A model generated the notes under the pieces. It searched no databases. It saw nothing but the letters and a program-made list of their open reading frames with translations, and was not told the DNA's origin. This document shows positions 9,819-19,342 of a stretch of 64,000 bases of DNA, in pieces. The DNA is taken from the NCBI RefSeq assembly GCF_011762125.1, contig NZ_JAASQN010000004.1:62001-126000 (forward strand), written 5' to 3'. Position 1 is the first letter of the stretch, and each line of letters opens with the position of its first letter. Origin of the DNA: Sphingopyxis panaciterrae. Lineage in GTDB: Bacteria > Pseudomonadota > Alphaproteobacteria > Sphingomonadales > Sphingomonadaceae. The translations under genes were made by a program, and so were the position numbers.

Positions 9819-10976
9819 TCAGCGCGATTGCGATTGCCAGCTCGCGACTCTCTCGATCGCATTGGCGCGGATATTGGCATAGAAAATGCCATAATCATTG
9901 CGATGATAGCTGCCGTAGAGCCAGCTCAGCGAATCCCGGAACCCCGACGACCAGGCAATGTCGACGTCGAGCAGACTGTCGTTGCAGCGCGCGCCGGTCA
10001 GCCCCATTTCCAGCGGCGCCATCACCGCCGCCTGCTTCGGATAGGGCGCTTCCGGGAAGGGTAGGCTGCCCAGATTGACTGACGCATCGGCAACACCCTT
10101 TTCATTCCAGGTGAGGGGGTTTGTGCAGAGGGCGGGGGTTGTGCTCTTGATCCTCTTTCCCTGCCACCAGAAATCGACGTTTTTGGTCAGCATTTCCGCG
10201 GTCCTGCGGCCTTTTTGGGCGGTGTTCCAGGAGAGCACGCAACCCGTCTGGCGCGCGTTTTGGCACGCCGGGAGGCCGATCGACGCGAAATTGGCGGGGG
10301 TGTAAGCGCCGACGGTGTAGGCGGCGACGAGCCGCTGCTGGAGCGGGGTGCCGACCACCGCTTCCTGAAGCAGGCGGACGGCGTGCCCCGTCCCCTGGCT
10401 GTGCGAGGCGATGATGAACGGGCGGCCGCGATTATAATGGTCGATATAATAGCGAAAGGCGCGCGCGACGTCCGAATAGGCAAGCGCGACCGCATCGCCG
10501 TCACCGAGCCCGCGCAGCGACGCCTGGCGATAATGCGGCGCGTAGAGGAGGCAGCAGCCGTTAAACGCCGAAAGCTGCGCGAGCAGCACCGGGCCATTAT
10601 AGGCGCCCCGAACGTCATAGGGGGCGTTCCAGACGTCGTTCTTCAGATACATGGTCGGGTGGATGAAAAACACGTCGGCGGGCGCGTCGGCTTCGTCGAT
10701 CGCCTTCAACCCCGCCGGCACCGAACGTTCCAGCCCGTCGCGGCCCGGCAAGGCGAACCACGCCGCCTGCCGCGCATAGTCGGGGGCGGGCGGCGCTTTG
10801 GTCCGCGCAAAGGGCTGCCCGGGCTCGCGCGAGCCTTCGATCAGCGCCTGGGTGATCGAGCAGCGCGACAGCAGCGCAAGGAGGATGACGATCGTGGCCA
10901 ACAGCTTCCAGCGCTTGCGGATCCTGCCCGTCCGCCCCCGCAGCCAGCCGGCCTTGCGTTCGGACGCGAGGCTCAT
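9819..10976 (-). CDS. DUF3089 alpha/beta hydrolase, membrane-anchored
   Basis: Protein of 385 residues with an N-terminal basic stretch and one membrane helix (about 24-41), then an alpha/beta-hydrolase-like domain. The likely nucleophile is the Ser in ASHSQGTGHA, and VFFIHPTMYL is a conserved DUF3089 segment. Likely a lipase or esterase facing the periplasm (inference). Its ATG overlaps the TetR stop as ATGA, so it is translated together with that regulator in the leftward cluster. Confidence 0.85.
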   Translation of the reverse strand: MSLASERKAGWLRGRTGRIRKRWKLLATIVILLALLSRCSITQALIEGSREPGQPFARTKAPPAPDYARQAAWFALPGRDGLERSVPAGLKAIDEADAPADVFFIHPTMYLKNDVWNAPYDVRGAYNGPVLLAQLSAFNGCCLLYAPHYRQASLRGLGDGDAVALAYSDVARAFRYYIDHYNRGRPFIIASHSQGTGHAVRLLQEAVVGTPLQQRLVAAYTVGAYTPANFASIGLPACQNARQTGCVLSWNTAQKGRRTAEMLTKNVDFWWQGKRIKSTTPALCTNPLTWNEKGVADASVNLGSLPFPEAPYPKQAAVMAPLEMGLTGARCNDSLLDVDIAWSSGFRDSLSWLYGSYHRNDYGIFYANIRANAIERVASWQSQSR

Positions 10977-11680
10977 TCTTTCGTTTCCCGGGCGGCCCGG
11001 CGCGCTTCGCAGGTCGCAATGAAGCCCGCGGCCATGAAGCGCGCCATGCGTTCCTTCACCGCCTCGAAGTCGTCAGAAAGGCACAATCCGCCCGACAGCT
11101 TGTCGATCCGCCCGGTGCGCCCGAGCGTCAGCATCAGCCCCGCCGAGACGAAATGATAGCCCCAGAACAGGTCCTCTTCGGGACAATCGGGCATCGCCTG
11201 CTTGAGGATGCCGATCAGCCGCAGCACGACCCGGTCGAAATGGGTGTCCATCAGTTCGGCGCCCCATTCGGCGGTGTTGCTCGTCTGGGCGCCGAGCTGG
11301 CCGTAATACCGCCAGCCGAGGCCGCCCTCGCTATGCGTTTCAAGATCGGTGTCGAGATAGGCGCGCAGCGCCCCCTCGACGGTGGGCCTGCCCTCCACCG
11401 CACGCTCATAGGCGTCGAGCGCCTTCATCCGGCGCTCGATCGTGACCGGCGCCCGCCGTGCGATCACGGCGTCGAACAGTTCCTTCTTGTCTTTGAAATA
11501 ATAATGGAGCAGCGACTGGTGGACGCCGACCTGGTTCGCGACCTCCTTCAGCGTGACGCCATAGAGGCCGCGTTTCGAGAAAAGCTCCTCGGCGGCGTCG
11601 TAGATCTGCTCCATCGTCGCCGCGCGCTGATCGGCCTTGGTCGGGCGCGTGCGCCGCGTCTGCTTTGCCGGCTTCGTCAT
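10973..11680 (-). CDS. TetR/AcrR family transcriptional regulator
   Basis: Regulator of 235 residues. The N-terminal helix-turn-helix is clear: IYDAAEELFSKRGLYGVT, then LKEVANQVGVHQSLLHYYF, then KDKKELFDAVI. The C-terminal ligand domain is hydrophobic and Trp-rich (EEDLFWGYHFVSAGLM). It lies 69 bp behind the acyl-CoA ligase and overlaps DUF3089, so it probably senses an acyl-CoA or related lipid handled by these neighbours (inference). Confidence 0.93.
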   Translation of the reverse strand: MTKPAKQTRRTRPTKADQRAATMEQIYDAAEELFSKRGLYGVTLKEVANQVGVHQSLLHYYFKDKKELFDAVIARRAPVTIERRMKALDAYERAVEGRPTVEGALRAYLDTDLETHSEGGLGWRYYGQLGAQTSNTAEWGAELMDTHFDRVVLRLIGILKQAMPDCPEEDLFWGYHFVSAGLMLTLGRTGRIDKLSGGLCLSDDFEAVKERMARFMAAGFIATCEARRAARETKE

Positions 11681-11749
11681 ATCGCCCCCTTCGTCCCGGG
11701 TGCCGACGGCCCCGGGATTGGCGCAGTCGGTGAAGGCGCCGTCTTTGAA

Positions 11750-13330
11750 TCAGCCATATTCGGCCCGCAAGCGCATTTTGTCGATTTTTCCGGTCAGCGC
11801 CAGCGGCATCGCGGCGCGCCGGACGATCGCGTCGGGCAGCCACCAGTTGGCGATGCGGCCGCGCAGCGCGGCGAGCAATGTTTCGTCGCTGACCTCCCGG
11901 CCCGCGCGCGGTTCGACGATCAGGATCGGGCGTTCGCCCCATTTCGCGTGCGCGCGACCGACGACGGCGGCGAACGCGACGTCGGGAAGGCCGCCGACGA
12001 TCGCCTCGATCTCGGCCGGGTTGATCCACTCGCCCCCCGATTTGATCAGATCCTTGGCACGGCCGGTGATGCTGAGCTGGCCGTCGGCATCGATTGTCGC
12101 GAGATCGCCGGTATCGAACCAGCCATCGGCATCGGTCGCCTTGTCCGCTTCGCCGAAATAGCGTTCGACCACGCTGCCGCCCCTGACGTGCAGCCGCCCC
12201 TCGCCGCCGCGCTGATCGGGAAGCGCGACGCCATGTTCGTCGGTCAGCAGCAGGTCGACCCCCATTGGCGGGCGACCCGATCTGGCCGAAATCCGGTCCG
12301 TCGCGCTCGCCGGGGTCATCGCGCCGAGCGGTGACAATTCGGTCATGCCCCAGCTCGTCTGGACGATCACGCCGAGCCGCTGTTCGAGCCGGTCCATCAG
12401 CGCCTGCGGAACCGCCGAACCGCCGAGCAGAAGGCGTTTCAGCGACGGCAGTTCGCCGCCCACCGCGTCGAGATGATCGACGAGGCCCAGCCAGACTGTC
12501 GCGACCCCGGCGGCGACCGATACCTTCTCGGCGGCGATCAGCCGGGCGAGGCTGGCGCCGTCCTGATCGCGGCCGGGCAGCACCAGCTTGGCGCCGACCG
12601 CGGGCGCGGCGAAGGGAAAGCCCCAGCCGTTCGCATGGAACATCGGCACCGCGACGAGCATCGTATCGCCGCTGCCGAGCCCCATCACATCGGCCTGCAG
12701 CAGGTGCGCGGTGTGGAGATAATTCGACCGGTGGGTGTAGGTCACGCCCTTTGGATCGCCGGTGGTTCCGGAGGTGAAGCAAAGCCCGGCGGGGGTATTT
12801 TCATCGAACGCGCCCCAGACCGCGGGCGCGCCATGGCGGGCGATAAGATCGTCCAGATGCCACAGCCGCGCACCGTTCACGACCGGGACGGGGTCGTCCG
12901 GCGCGCCGTCGTCCATCAGCACGACATGTTCGATCGCCGGGCATTGATCGATCAATTCCTGCACCAGCGGCGCGAGCCCGCCGCTGACCGCAAGCACCCG
13001 GCCCTGCGCCCGCCCGATCATCTTGGCCAGATGGCCGGCGGTCAGCCGCGGGTTGAGCGTGTGGCAGACGATGCCGGCGCCCATCGCGGCGTACCAGCAT
13101 GACATATGCGCCTGCGTGTTCCAGGCGAGCGTCGCCAGATGATCGCCCTGGCCGAGGCCGAGCGCAAAGAGCGCCCCCGACAGGCGATTGCTGCGGTCAT
13201 GGAGCGCGGCGTAGCTGGTGCGGGCGGGCGCGCTGCCGGTCACGACTTCGCGCGCGCCATGCCATTTCGCGGCGTGGGTCAGGAATTTGTCGAGGGTCAG
13301 CGCATAGGGTTGCGGGTTACCGAAAATCAC
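11750..13330 (-). CDS. AMP-binding acyl-CoA ligase
   Basis: ANL-superfamily enzyme of 526 residues that activates a fatty or other carboxylic acid with ATP and CoA. Visible: phosphate loop CFTSGTTGDPKGVTYTH, the A5 motif TSWGMTEL, A7 WFDTGDLATID and A10 PLALTGKIDK with the catalytic lysine. It belongs to the medium/long-chain type that begins MIFGNPQPYALTL. The start overlaps the MFS stop as ATGA. Together with the transporter, TetR regulator and DUF3089 hydrolase it suggests uptake, hydrolysis and activation of a lipid-like ester (inference). Confidence 0.92.
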   Translation of the reverse strand: MIFGNPQPYALTLDKFLTHAAKWHGAREVVTGSAPARTSYAALHDRSNRLSGALFALGLGQGDHLATLAWNTQAHMSCWYAAMGAGIVCHTLNPRLTAGHLAKMIGRAQGRVLAVSGGLAPLVQELIDQCPAIEHVVLMDDGAPDDPVPVVNGARLWHLDDLIARHGAPAVWGAFDENTPAGLCFTSGTTGDPKGVTYTHRSNYLHTAHLLQADVMGLGSGDTMLVAVPMFHANGWGFPFAAPAVGAKLVLPGRDQDGASLARLIAAEKVSVAAGVATVWLGLVDHLDAVGGELPSLKRLLLGGSAVPQALMDRLEQRLGVIVQTSWGMTELSPLGAMTPASATDRISARSGRPPMGVDLLLTDEHGVALPDQRGGEGRLHVRGGSVVERYFGEADKATDADGWFDTGDLATIDADGQLSITGRAKDLIKSGGEWINPAEIEAIVGGLPDVAFAAVVGRAHAKWGERPILIVEPRAGREVSDETLLAALRGRIANWWLPDAIVRRAAMPLALTGKIDKMRLRAEYG

Positions 13331-14634
13331 GCGGCATTCTTTCGATGGTCATGTTTGAGGACGCGCGCGAGCGCAAGGTGCAGCGCGATCGCGATGAAAT
13401 AAAAGGGCACGAGGCTGTAGAAAGCGATTTGCAGCGAATTGCCGGGGTGCGCCGGCTTGGCCCAGTCGCTGACCGCGCCGAGCCAGGTCGGGCCGAGACC
13501 GAGGCCGATCAAATTCATGATCAGCAGCAGCACCGCGCCCGCGAGCGTCCGTTGCCGCGCTGGAACGGCGTTCTGGACGAGCGTCACCGCCGGGGTGAGA
13601 TAGAGATAGTTGAGGAAAGTCGGTACGAACAGAAAGAGCATCGCGAGCGGCCATGTCGGCGTATGGACGAAGCCGATGAAGAAGGGCACCGCCAGTGCCA
13701 GCCCGATCGCGGGGATCAGGCCATAGGCTTCGGGCCGCCGCGCCGCATGGCGATCGACAAGCCGGCCCGACAGATAGATGCCGCCGCTGACCCCGACGCC
13801 GAGCAGGAGCGCGTACCAGATTGCGATCTGGTCGAGCGTCATCGCCTTTTCGCGCATCAGGAACAGCGTCGTGAACCCGAGTGTCGCATAGGTAATGAAC
13901 TGCGTCGCGCCCGCCGCGAGCGCGACGAGGGTGAGATCGGATCGCGAAAAGAACATCTTCATCGTCGCGCCAAAGCCCGGCGCGTCGCCGGCGGGTTCGG
14001 CCGCACCCACGGCATCGGTGGCGCCGCGCCGCGGTTCGCGGACGAACGCCCACACACCCGCCGCGGCGATCAGCCCGGCCGCGCCGAGCAGAAGGAAGGC
14101 GAGCCGCCAGTCATAGGCGGCGGCGATCCTGGCCCCGAAAGCGACGCCGAGCGCCTGCCCGAGCGGCGGGCCGAGGTTGAAGAGGCCAAGCGCCAGCCCG
14201 CGCCGTTCGGGCGGGAAATAATCGGAGATGATCGAATAGGACGGCGGCACCCCGCCTGCCTCGCCGATCCCGACCCCCATGCGCGCGACGGCGAGCTGGA
14301 CATAGGTGGTCGACATGCCGCAGGCGATCGTCGCGGCGCTCCACAAGGCGCAGGCGACCGACAGCACGCGCACGCGGTTGGTCCGGTCGGCCAGCCACGC
14401 GACGGGAATGCCGAGGATGCAATAGAACATCGCGAAATAGAGCCCGCCGAGCAGCCCGAGTTCGCCGTCGGTGATGCCGAGGTCGTCCTGGATCGGCTTG
14501 GCGAGGATCGACAGCAGCTGGCGGTCGAGGAAGTTCAGGACATAGACGAGGCACAGTGCGGCAAGGACGAACCAGGCGTAGCGGTCATTCGGGCGACCGG
14601 CGGCGGGGATGGATGGTGAGGAAGGGGCCGGCAT
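13327..14634 (-). CDS. MFS transporter (spinster-like)
   Basis: Major facilitator protein of 435 residues with about 12 transmembrane segments. The first half shows LNFLDRQLLSILAKPIQ and GIPVAWLADRTNR, the family's loop 2-3 motif, and GIGEAGGVPPSYSIISDYF. These are typical of the spinster branch, which moves lipophilic compounds (family knowledge). It is the first gene of a leftward cluster whose junctions overlap (ATGA) or are short. Substrate unknown. Confidence 0.9.
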   Translation of the reverse strand: MPAPSSPSIPAAGRPNDRYAWFVLAALCLVYVLNFLDRQLLSILAKPIQDDLGITDGELGLLGGLYFAMFYCILGIPVAWLADRTNRVRVLSVACALWSAATIACGMSTTYVQLAVARMGVGIGEAGGVPPSYSIISDYFPPERRGLALGLFNLGPPLGQALGVAFGARIAAAYDWRLAFLLLGAAGLIAAAGVWAFVREPRRGATDAVGAAEPAGDAPGFGATMKMFFSRSDLTLVALAAGATQFITYATLGFTTLFLMREKAMTLDQIAIWYALLLGVGVSGGIYLSGRLVDRHAARRPEAYGLIPAIGLALAVPFFIGFVHTPTWPLAMLFLFVPTFLNYLYLTPAVTLVQNAVPARQRTLAGAVLLLIMNLIGLGLGPTWLGAVSDWAKPAHPGNSLQIAFYSLVPFYFIAIALHLALARVLKHDHRKNAA

Positions 14635-14713
14635 GGGGGAATGTCCGTTAAGGATGGCGGTTATGTGTTTGCGAAGGTTTGGGGCATGTTCGTGGTTCGA
14701 GCTTCTCTTTCAT

Positions 14714-14786
14714 CGTCACCCCGGACTTGATCCGGGGTCCACGACTTCAGCGCCGCAGTGGATCCCGGATCAAGTCCGGGATGACG
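14714..14786. repeat. Palindromic intergenic repeat, family A copy 1
   Basis: Two inverted arms of about 25 bases, CGTCACCCCGGACTTGATCC and its complement, with a 20-base centre. It lies between the MFS gene and the TonB receptor. Matches copies at 43591, 51634 and 55101. Confidence 0.85.
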
Positions 14787-14896
14787 AAACTGCAGGGAGC
14801 AGCGTCCACCCCCACACCAGCATTCTTCCTTTTCCATCACCATCATCGCCAAAAAGATGCGGGCATGGCGGGACTGGCCATGCCCGCGAGGGAGGA

Positions 14897-17095
14897 TCAG
14901 AAATTGCGGCTGACGCGCAGGCCATATTGGCGCGGCGCCCCCGCAAGGCGGCGGGCGCCGTTGATCGCGGCGACATAATGCTGGTTGGTCAGGTTGGTGC
15001 CATAGGCCGCGATCGACCAGTCGCCGGTTGTCAATGTCAGTTGCGCGTTGAGGATGTTGCGGTCCTCCAGCCGGTCGCCGAGCGCCCGGTTCTGAAACAG
15101 GCTGGCCCAGGTCGCGGCGATATGGGCAAAGTCGACGCGCGGCGTCAGCGTCGCTTCGCTGCCGAGCGGAATCTTATATTGCGCACCGGCACTCAGGGTG
15201 AATTTCGGTGCATAATTCTGTTCGTTTCCGGTCAGTTCGAGACAGCGCCCATTGGCGGGACCAGCCACGTCGCAGGCCGGGGTTGGCTGTACCACCGGGA
15301 TGCGCGGATCGATCGCGTAAAATGTGCCCAATTTCGAGTCCGAAACCGACGTCGCGAAATCGAACGAGAAAGCGTCGAAACTGCCCTGCATCGACGCCTC
15401 GATGCCGTAGAGTTTGGTCTTGCCGGGCACGTTGTAGATCGAACTGATCGACGTGATGCGCGGGTCGACGATGTTGACCTGGAAATTCTTGTAGATGTTG
15501 TAATAGCCGCCAATCTGGGTGCGGATATGGCCGTCGGCGAACGTCCCCTTCCAGCCCGCCTCGAAATCGGTGACGTCCTCCGCGTCGAAGGCCAGCGGCG
15601 TGCGTCCGAGGATGTTCGGACCGTTGAGCCCGCCCGCCTTGCTGCCCGTCGCGACGAAGGCGTAGAGGAAGTGGTCCGGGTTGACCGTCCAGTTGATCGC
15701 GATCTTGCCGTTGACCTTCTTGTTCACCGTCCGGTCGACCTGCGGCAGCGTCAGGATGGGACCCGGGATGCCGGTAAAATAGGCGCGCGCCTCGGCATCA
15801 TTGGCTGAAGTCGAGCGCGACCAGCGCCCGCCGACGGTGATCTGCAGCCCGTCGGTCAGTTCGTAGCCGACCTGGCCGAAGGCCGCGAGCGCGGTCTTAG
15901 GATTGGTACCGACGATCTCGATATCGAGCGCGGTCGGCGTGTTCGGCGTCGCGTCCGAATAATAGCCGCCGTTTTCGGGAATGGTGATCTTGTCGTGCTG
16001 ATAATAGCCGCCGAGCATCCAGGTGAAGGGACCGGTGTCGGGCGAAATGATGTTGAATTCCTGGCTCCAGATTTCCTCGGTGATATTGTCGCGGAACGAC
16101 AGTGCCGGCAGGATCGTCGCGGTGCCGTCGGCGTCATAGGAAATCTGCGTCGTGCCGCGCTGGAAGCCGCTGATCGAACGGAGCGTCAGCCCGCTGGCGA
16201 ACTTATACTGCGCGTTGAGCACGATACGGCCGAATTCGTCGCGGCCGCTGAGATGTGCGTTGTTCGCGATCTTGAGCGGGTCGCCGGTTTCGAGCGCGTT
16301 GCCGGCGGGCAGGCCGCCATATTCGATATTGTTGTAATCGCCCTTCAGCAGGATGCGCAATTCGGGGGTCGGCTCCCACGCGATGCTGATCCGTCCGCTA
16401 TAGTCGCGGCGGTTGCCGGGGTTGCCCGTCCACGGACCCGACACGTCGTAGAAGGTGTCGCGGCGCTCCATATTGCCGGCGAAGCGGATCGCGAGCGTGT
16501 CGCCGCTCGGGATGTTGAGCGCGCCCTGCAGCTTCATATGGTCATAATTGCCATATTGGGCGAGCAGATAGCCGCCGACCCGGTCGAAGGTCGGGTTCTG
16601 CTGGGTGATGAACACCGCGCCGCCGGTCGCATTGCCGCCCGCGAAGGTGCCCTGCGGCCCGCGCAGCACCTCGACGCTGGCGATGTCATAATAGGGTTCG
16701 CTCTGGAAATAGCCGGGCAAGGTCGCGACGCCGTCGCGATAGGTGATGACGCCGACGCCGATCGCGCTCGTCTGTTCGGTCTTGCCGATGCCGCGGATGT
16801 TGAAGGCATTGCCCTGCCCCGTCGTGTTGACGGTCAGCGAGGGCGTCGCGAATTGCAGCCCTTCGACATTGTTGACGCTCTTGTGCACCAGATCCTCGGC
16901 GGTGAGGACGGTGGCGGCGACGCTGGCGCGTTGCAGGTTGGTCGTGCGGCGTTCGGCGGTGACGACGATCTCGCCTTCGCCGCCGGACGTATCGGCACGC
17001 GCTTCGTCGGCGGGGGCGGTGGTGGCTTGTGCGAAGGCCGGGGCGCTGCCCAGCAGGGCGACGGCGGACACCGACAGCAAGAATTTGCTCATCAT
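14897..17095 (-). CDS. TonB-dependent outer-membrane receptor
   Basis: Receptor of about 732 residues that imports a substrate with energy from TonB. Signal peptide MMSKFLLSVSAVALLGSAPAFAQ; TonB box-like EGEIVVTAERR at about 40; plug domain with NIRGIG, then DIASVEVLRGPQGTFAGGNATGGAVF; 22-strand barrel ending RVSRNF. Two ATGs adjoin (17095 and 17092) after GGGAGAAG; the open frame upstream to 17167 has no signal sequence. No metabolic neighbours hint at the ligand. The AT-rich stretch from 17160 to 17280 upstream probably holds its promoter. Confidence 0.93.
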   Translation of the reverse strand: MMSKFLLSVSAVALLGSAPAFAQATTAPADEARADTSGGEGEIVVTAERRTTNLQRASVAATVLTAEDLVHKSVNNVEGLQFATPSLTVNTTGQGNAFNIRGIGKTEQTSAIGVGVITYRDGVATLPGYFQSEPYYDIASVEVLRGPQGTFAGGNATGGAVFITQQNPTFDRVGGYLLAQYGNYDHMKLQGALNIPSGDTLAIRFAGNMERRDTFYDVSGPWTGNPGNRRDYSGRISIAWEPTPELRILLKGDYNNIEYGGLPAGNALETGDPLKIANNAHLSGRDEFGRIVLNAQYKFASGLTLRSISGFQRGTTQISYDADGTATILPALSFRDNITEEIWSQEFNIISPDTGPFTWMLGGYYQHDKITIPENGGYYSDATPNTPTALDIEIVGTNPKTALAAFGQVGYELTDGLQITVGGRWSRSTSANDAEARAYFTGIPGPILTLPQVDRTVNKKVNGKIAINWTVNPDHFLYAFVATGSKAGGLNGPNILGRTPLAFDAEDVTDFEAGWKGTFADGHIRTQIGGYYNIYKNFQVNIVDPRITSISSIYNVPGKTKLYGIEASMQGSFDAFSFDFATSVSDSKLGTFYAIDPRIPVVQPTPACDVAGPANGRCLELTGNEQNYAPKFTLSAGAQYKIPLGSEATLTPRVDFAHIAATWASLFQNRALGDRLEDRNILNAQLTLTTGDWSIAAYGTNLTNQHYVAAINGARRLAGAPRQYGLRVSRNF

Positions 17096-17359
17096 GATCT
17101 TCTCCCATTGCGAACGTTCTGCGGCGTTCTCGCCCCGTGAAGTGCGCGCAAAGCGGAGGTTTGTCAATATTCATTCATATAAGAATTAATAAGTTTGCAT
17201 TGGATCTAAATGACTTGAAAAGTAACGATATTTTTTGGATCATGCATGATTTTTGGTTTGGAAATCTTGCTCATTAACGCCGCAATGAACCGGCGATATC
17301 CCCGGCGCGCGGCGTGACACCCCCGGTAAAGGGGCGCGGGGGGAAGCGATTCGGCGGGG

Positions 17360-17944
17360 TCAGAAGTCGAAGGCGGCCTGCGCCTTGCTGTCGGATGCGG
17401 CAGGCTTTTTTGCAGGCGGCACGACGGCGACGCCCTCGAGTTCGAGCATATGCGCTTTCGACATCGACCCGCCGGGCGCCGAAAAGCCGCCGATCCGGCC
17501 GCCGGCGGCGGTGACGCGATGGCAGGGCACGATTAGCGGCACCGGGTTGCTCGCCATCGCCTGCCCGACGTCGCGGGCATATTCGGGACCGGCGCCCAGC
17601 GCCTTGGCAACCGCCCCATAGGTCGCCGTCTCGCCCCAGCCGAGCGCGCGGACAAAGGCATAGACGCGCTCGAAAAACGGATCCTGCGCCCCCATGTCGA
17701 CGGGGACCGCGCTGAAATCGACCTGCTCGCCGGCAAAATAGCGCACGACCGCATCGACCACCGCGGCGACCGGCGGCGACGGGGCGGAGCGGACGGCGTC
17801 GGGGAAGCGGCGGAGCAGCGCGCGCTCGGCCTCGTTCGCGCTTGCCGCGGGCAGCCGCAGGCTGGAAATGCCGGCGGCGTTCCAGCCGATCGCGACGGTG
17901 CCCGCCGCGGTTTCGAACAGATGATAATCGGTCCGCTGTACCAT
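17360..17944 (-). CDS. ogt: Methylated-DNA--protein-cysteine methyltransferase
   Basis: Suicide repair protein of 194 residues that takes alkyl groups from O6-alkylguanine. The acceptor Cys141 sits in VPCHRV, preceded by the winged-helix segment GETATYGAVAKALGAG and followed by GGRIGGFSAPGG. The Asn of the usual ASNPVPLIVPCHRV block is present. C-terminal extension of about 25 residues is Ala/Lys-rich. Start ATG 17944 lies 5 bp after the stop of fumarylacetoacetase, so the two are probably cotranscribed. Confidence 0.93.
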   Translation of the reverse strand: MVQRTDYHLFETAAGTVAIGWNAAGISSLRLPAASANEAERALLRRFPDAVRSAPSPPVAAVVDAVVRYFAGEQVDFSAVPVDMGAQDPFFERVYAFVRALGWGETATYGAVAKALGAGPEYARDVGQAMASNPVPLIVPCHRVTAAGGRIGGFSAPGGSMSKAHMLELEGVAVVPPAKKPAASDSKAQAAFDF

Positions 17945-17949
17945 GGCAC

Positions 17950-19281
17950 CTATATTTGGCCGGCGGCGCCGAAATGCAACGCCGGCAGCAGCATCGCGCG
18001 GCAGGCGCCAAAGCCGATCGCGACATGGCCGTCCCGGCGCGCGCGGGCCGACAGCAGCACCTCGTCGCCATCCTCGACGAAGCGGCGGATTTCGCCGTTG
18101 GGCAAGGTGACAGGATCGCTGCCGCCGCGGGTGATTTCGAGCAGACTGCCGAACCCTTCGCGATCGGGGGCGGAGATCGTTCCGGTGCCGAGCAGGTCGC
18201 CGGGACTGAGGTTGCACCCCCCGGACGCGTGATGCGCGACGATCTGCGCGACCGTCCAGTACATGTTCGACGCCGGGCCGCAGCTCAGCCGGTGCGGCGG
18301 CGCCCCGGCGGCGCGCATCTTTCCGGTCAGCAACGACACCTCGAGTTCGAGATCGAGCGCCCCCGCCTGCTGGTCGGCCTCGTCCCAGAGGTAGGGCAAG
18401 GGCCGCGGGTCGCCCGCGGGCCGCGCGGGCTGCGCGCGGCGGAAGGGCGCCAGCGCCTCGGCCGTCACCACCCAGGGCGAGATCGTCGTCTGGAAATTCT
18501 TGGCCAGGAACGGACCGAGCGGCTGATATTCCCACGCCTGGAAATCGCGCGCCGACCAGTCGTTGAGCAGGCAGAAACCGGCGATGTGATCGGCGGCCGA
18601 CGCGATCGGGATCGGCGTGCCGAGCGCATTGCCCGGGCCGATCCACACTCCGAGTTCGAGCTCGTAATCGATGCGCTGCGACGGACCGAAAGCCGGTTCG
18701 GCCGCATCGGGCGCCTTGCGCTGGCCGTTCGGGCGCACCACCGGCACCCCCGACGGGCGGACCGACGAGGCACGGCCATGGTAGCCGATCGGGACATGCT
18801 TGTAATTGGGGAGCAGCGGATTGTCGGGGCGGAACAGGGTGCCGACATTGGTCGCATGATGAATGCCGACATAGAAATCACTATAGTCGCCGATCGCCGC
18901 GGGGAGATGGAGTTCGCAAGCATCGGCGCGGCGCAGTGCCGGTTCGACCGCGCCGCGATGCCGGTCGTCGGACAGCAGCGACGACAGCCGCCGGCGGAGC
19001 GCCAGACGCGCCGCGCGCGGCAGGGCGAAGAGGCTGTTCAGCGTGGTTTGCGCCAGCGCCGGCCCGACATCGGGCGGCAACAGGTCGGCCAGCATCGCGA
19101 GGTCGAGAATGTGATCGCCGATCGCGGTGCCGGGGCGCGGGGTGCCGCCGGGCGGCGAGAAAATGCCGAGCGGCAGGTTCTGGACCGGAAAGTCGCCATG
19201 GTTGCTGGCCCCCGCAACCCAGCTTGTCCGGCCGGGCGCATGGGTTTCGTCGATGGCCGGTGATGTTGCGGTGGAATCCAT
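17950..19281 (-). CDS. fahA: Fumarylacetoacetase
   Basis: Enzyme of about 443 residues that splits fumarylacetoacetate into fumarate and acetoacetate, the last step of tyrosine/homogentisate breakdown. Visible: YSDFYVGIHHATNVGTLFRP with the catalytic His and metal Asp, PIGYHGRASS, ELELGVWIG with metal glutamates, LLNDWSARDFQAWEYQPLG. Length fits bacterial and animal FAH. ATG 19281 is chosen because the promoter with -35/-10 elements lies just upstream. Other pathway genes (hpd, hmgA, maiA) are not in the window. Confidence 0.94.
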   Translation of the reverse strand: MDSTATSPAIDETHAPGRTSWVAGASNHGDFPVQNLPLGIFSPPGGTPRPGTAIGDHILDLAMLADLLPPDVGPALAQTTLNSLFALPRAARLALRRRLSSLLSDDRHRGAVEPALRRADACELHLPAAIGDYSDFYVGIHHATNVGTLFRPDNPLLPNYKHVPIGYHGRASSVRPSGVPVVRPNGQRKAPDAAEPAFGPSQRIDYELELGVWIGPGNALGTPIPIASAADHIAGFCLLNDWSARDFQAWEYQPLGPFLAKNFQTTISPWVVTAEALAPFRRAQPARPAGDPRPLPYLWDEADQQAGALDLELEVSLLTGKMRAAGAPPHRLSCGPASNMYWTVAQIVAHHASGGCNLSPGDLLGTGTISAPDREGFGSLLEITRGGSDPVTLPNGEIRRFVEDGDEVLLSARARRDGHVAIGFGACRAMLLPALHFGAAGQI

Positions 19282-19296
19282 GAAAGCCCCCCTAGA

Positions 19297-19314
19297 TAGT
19301 TTCAATTGAAACCA
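19297..19314. promoter_or_regulatory. Operator-like palindrome, proximal site
   Basis: TAGTTTCAATTGAAACCA, with a perfect 14-bp core GTTTCAATTGAAAC. It covers the end of the -10 element and the predicted start point of the fumarylacetoacetase promoter, as expected for a repressor site. Regulator not identified. Confidence 0.65.
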
Positions 19315-19342
19315 TATAGGGGGGCCGCGAAACTGGTGTCAA
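19313..19342 (-). promoter_or_regulatory. Sigma-70-type promoter of fumarylacetoacetase
   Basis: On the minus strand a consensus -35 TTGACA (19342-19337) is followed after 18 bases by TATATG (19318-19313). Transcription should start near 19306, giving a leader of about 25 bases. Confidence 0.7.

Noticed and set aside
17281..17359. Terminator behind the ogt gene
   Set aside because: GC-rich inverted pieces exist but no convincing stem with a T-run on the minus strand.
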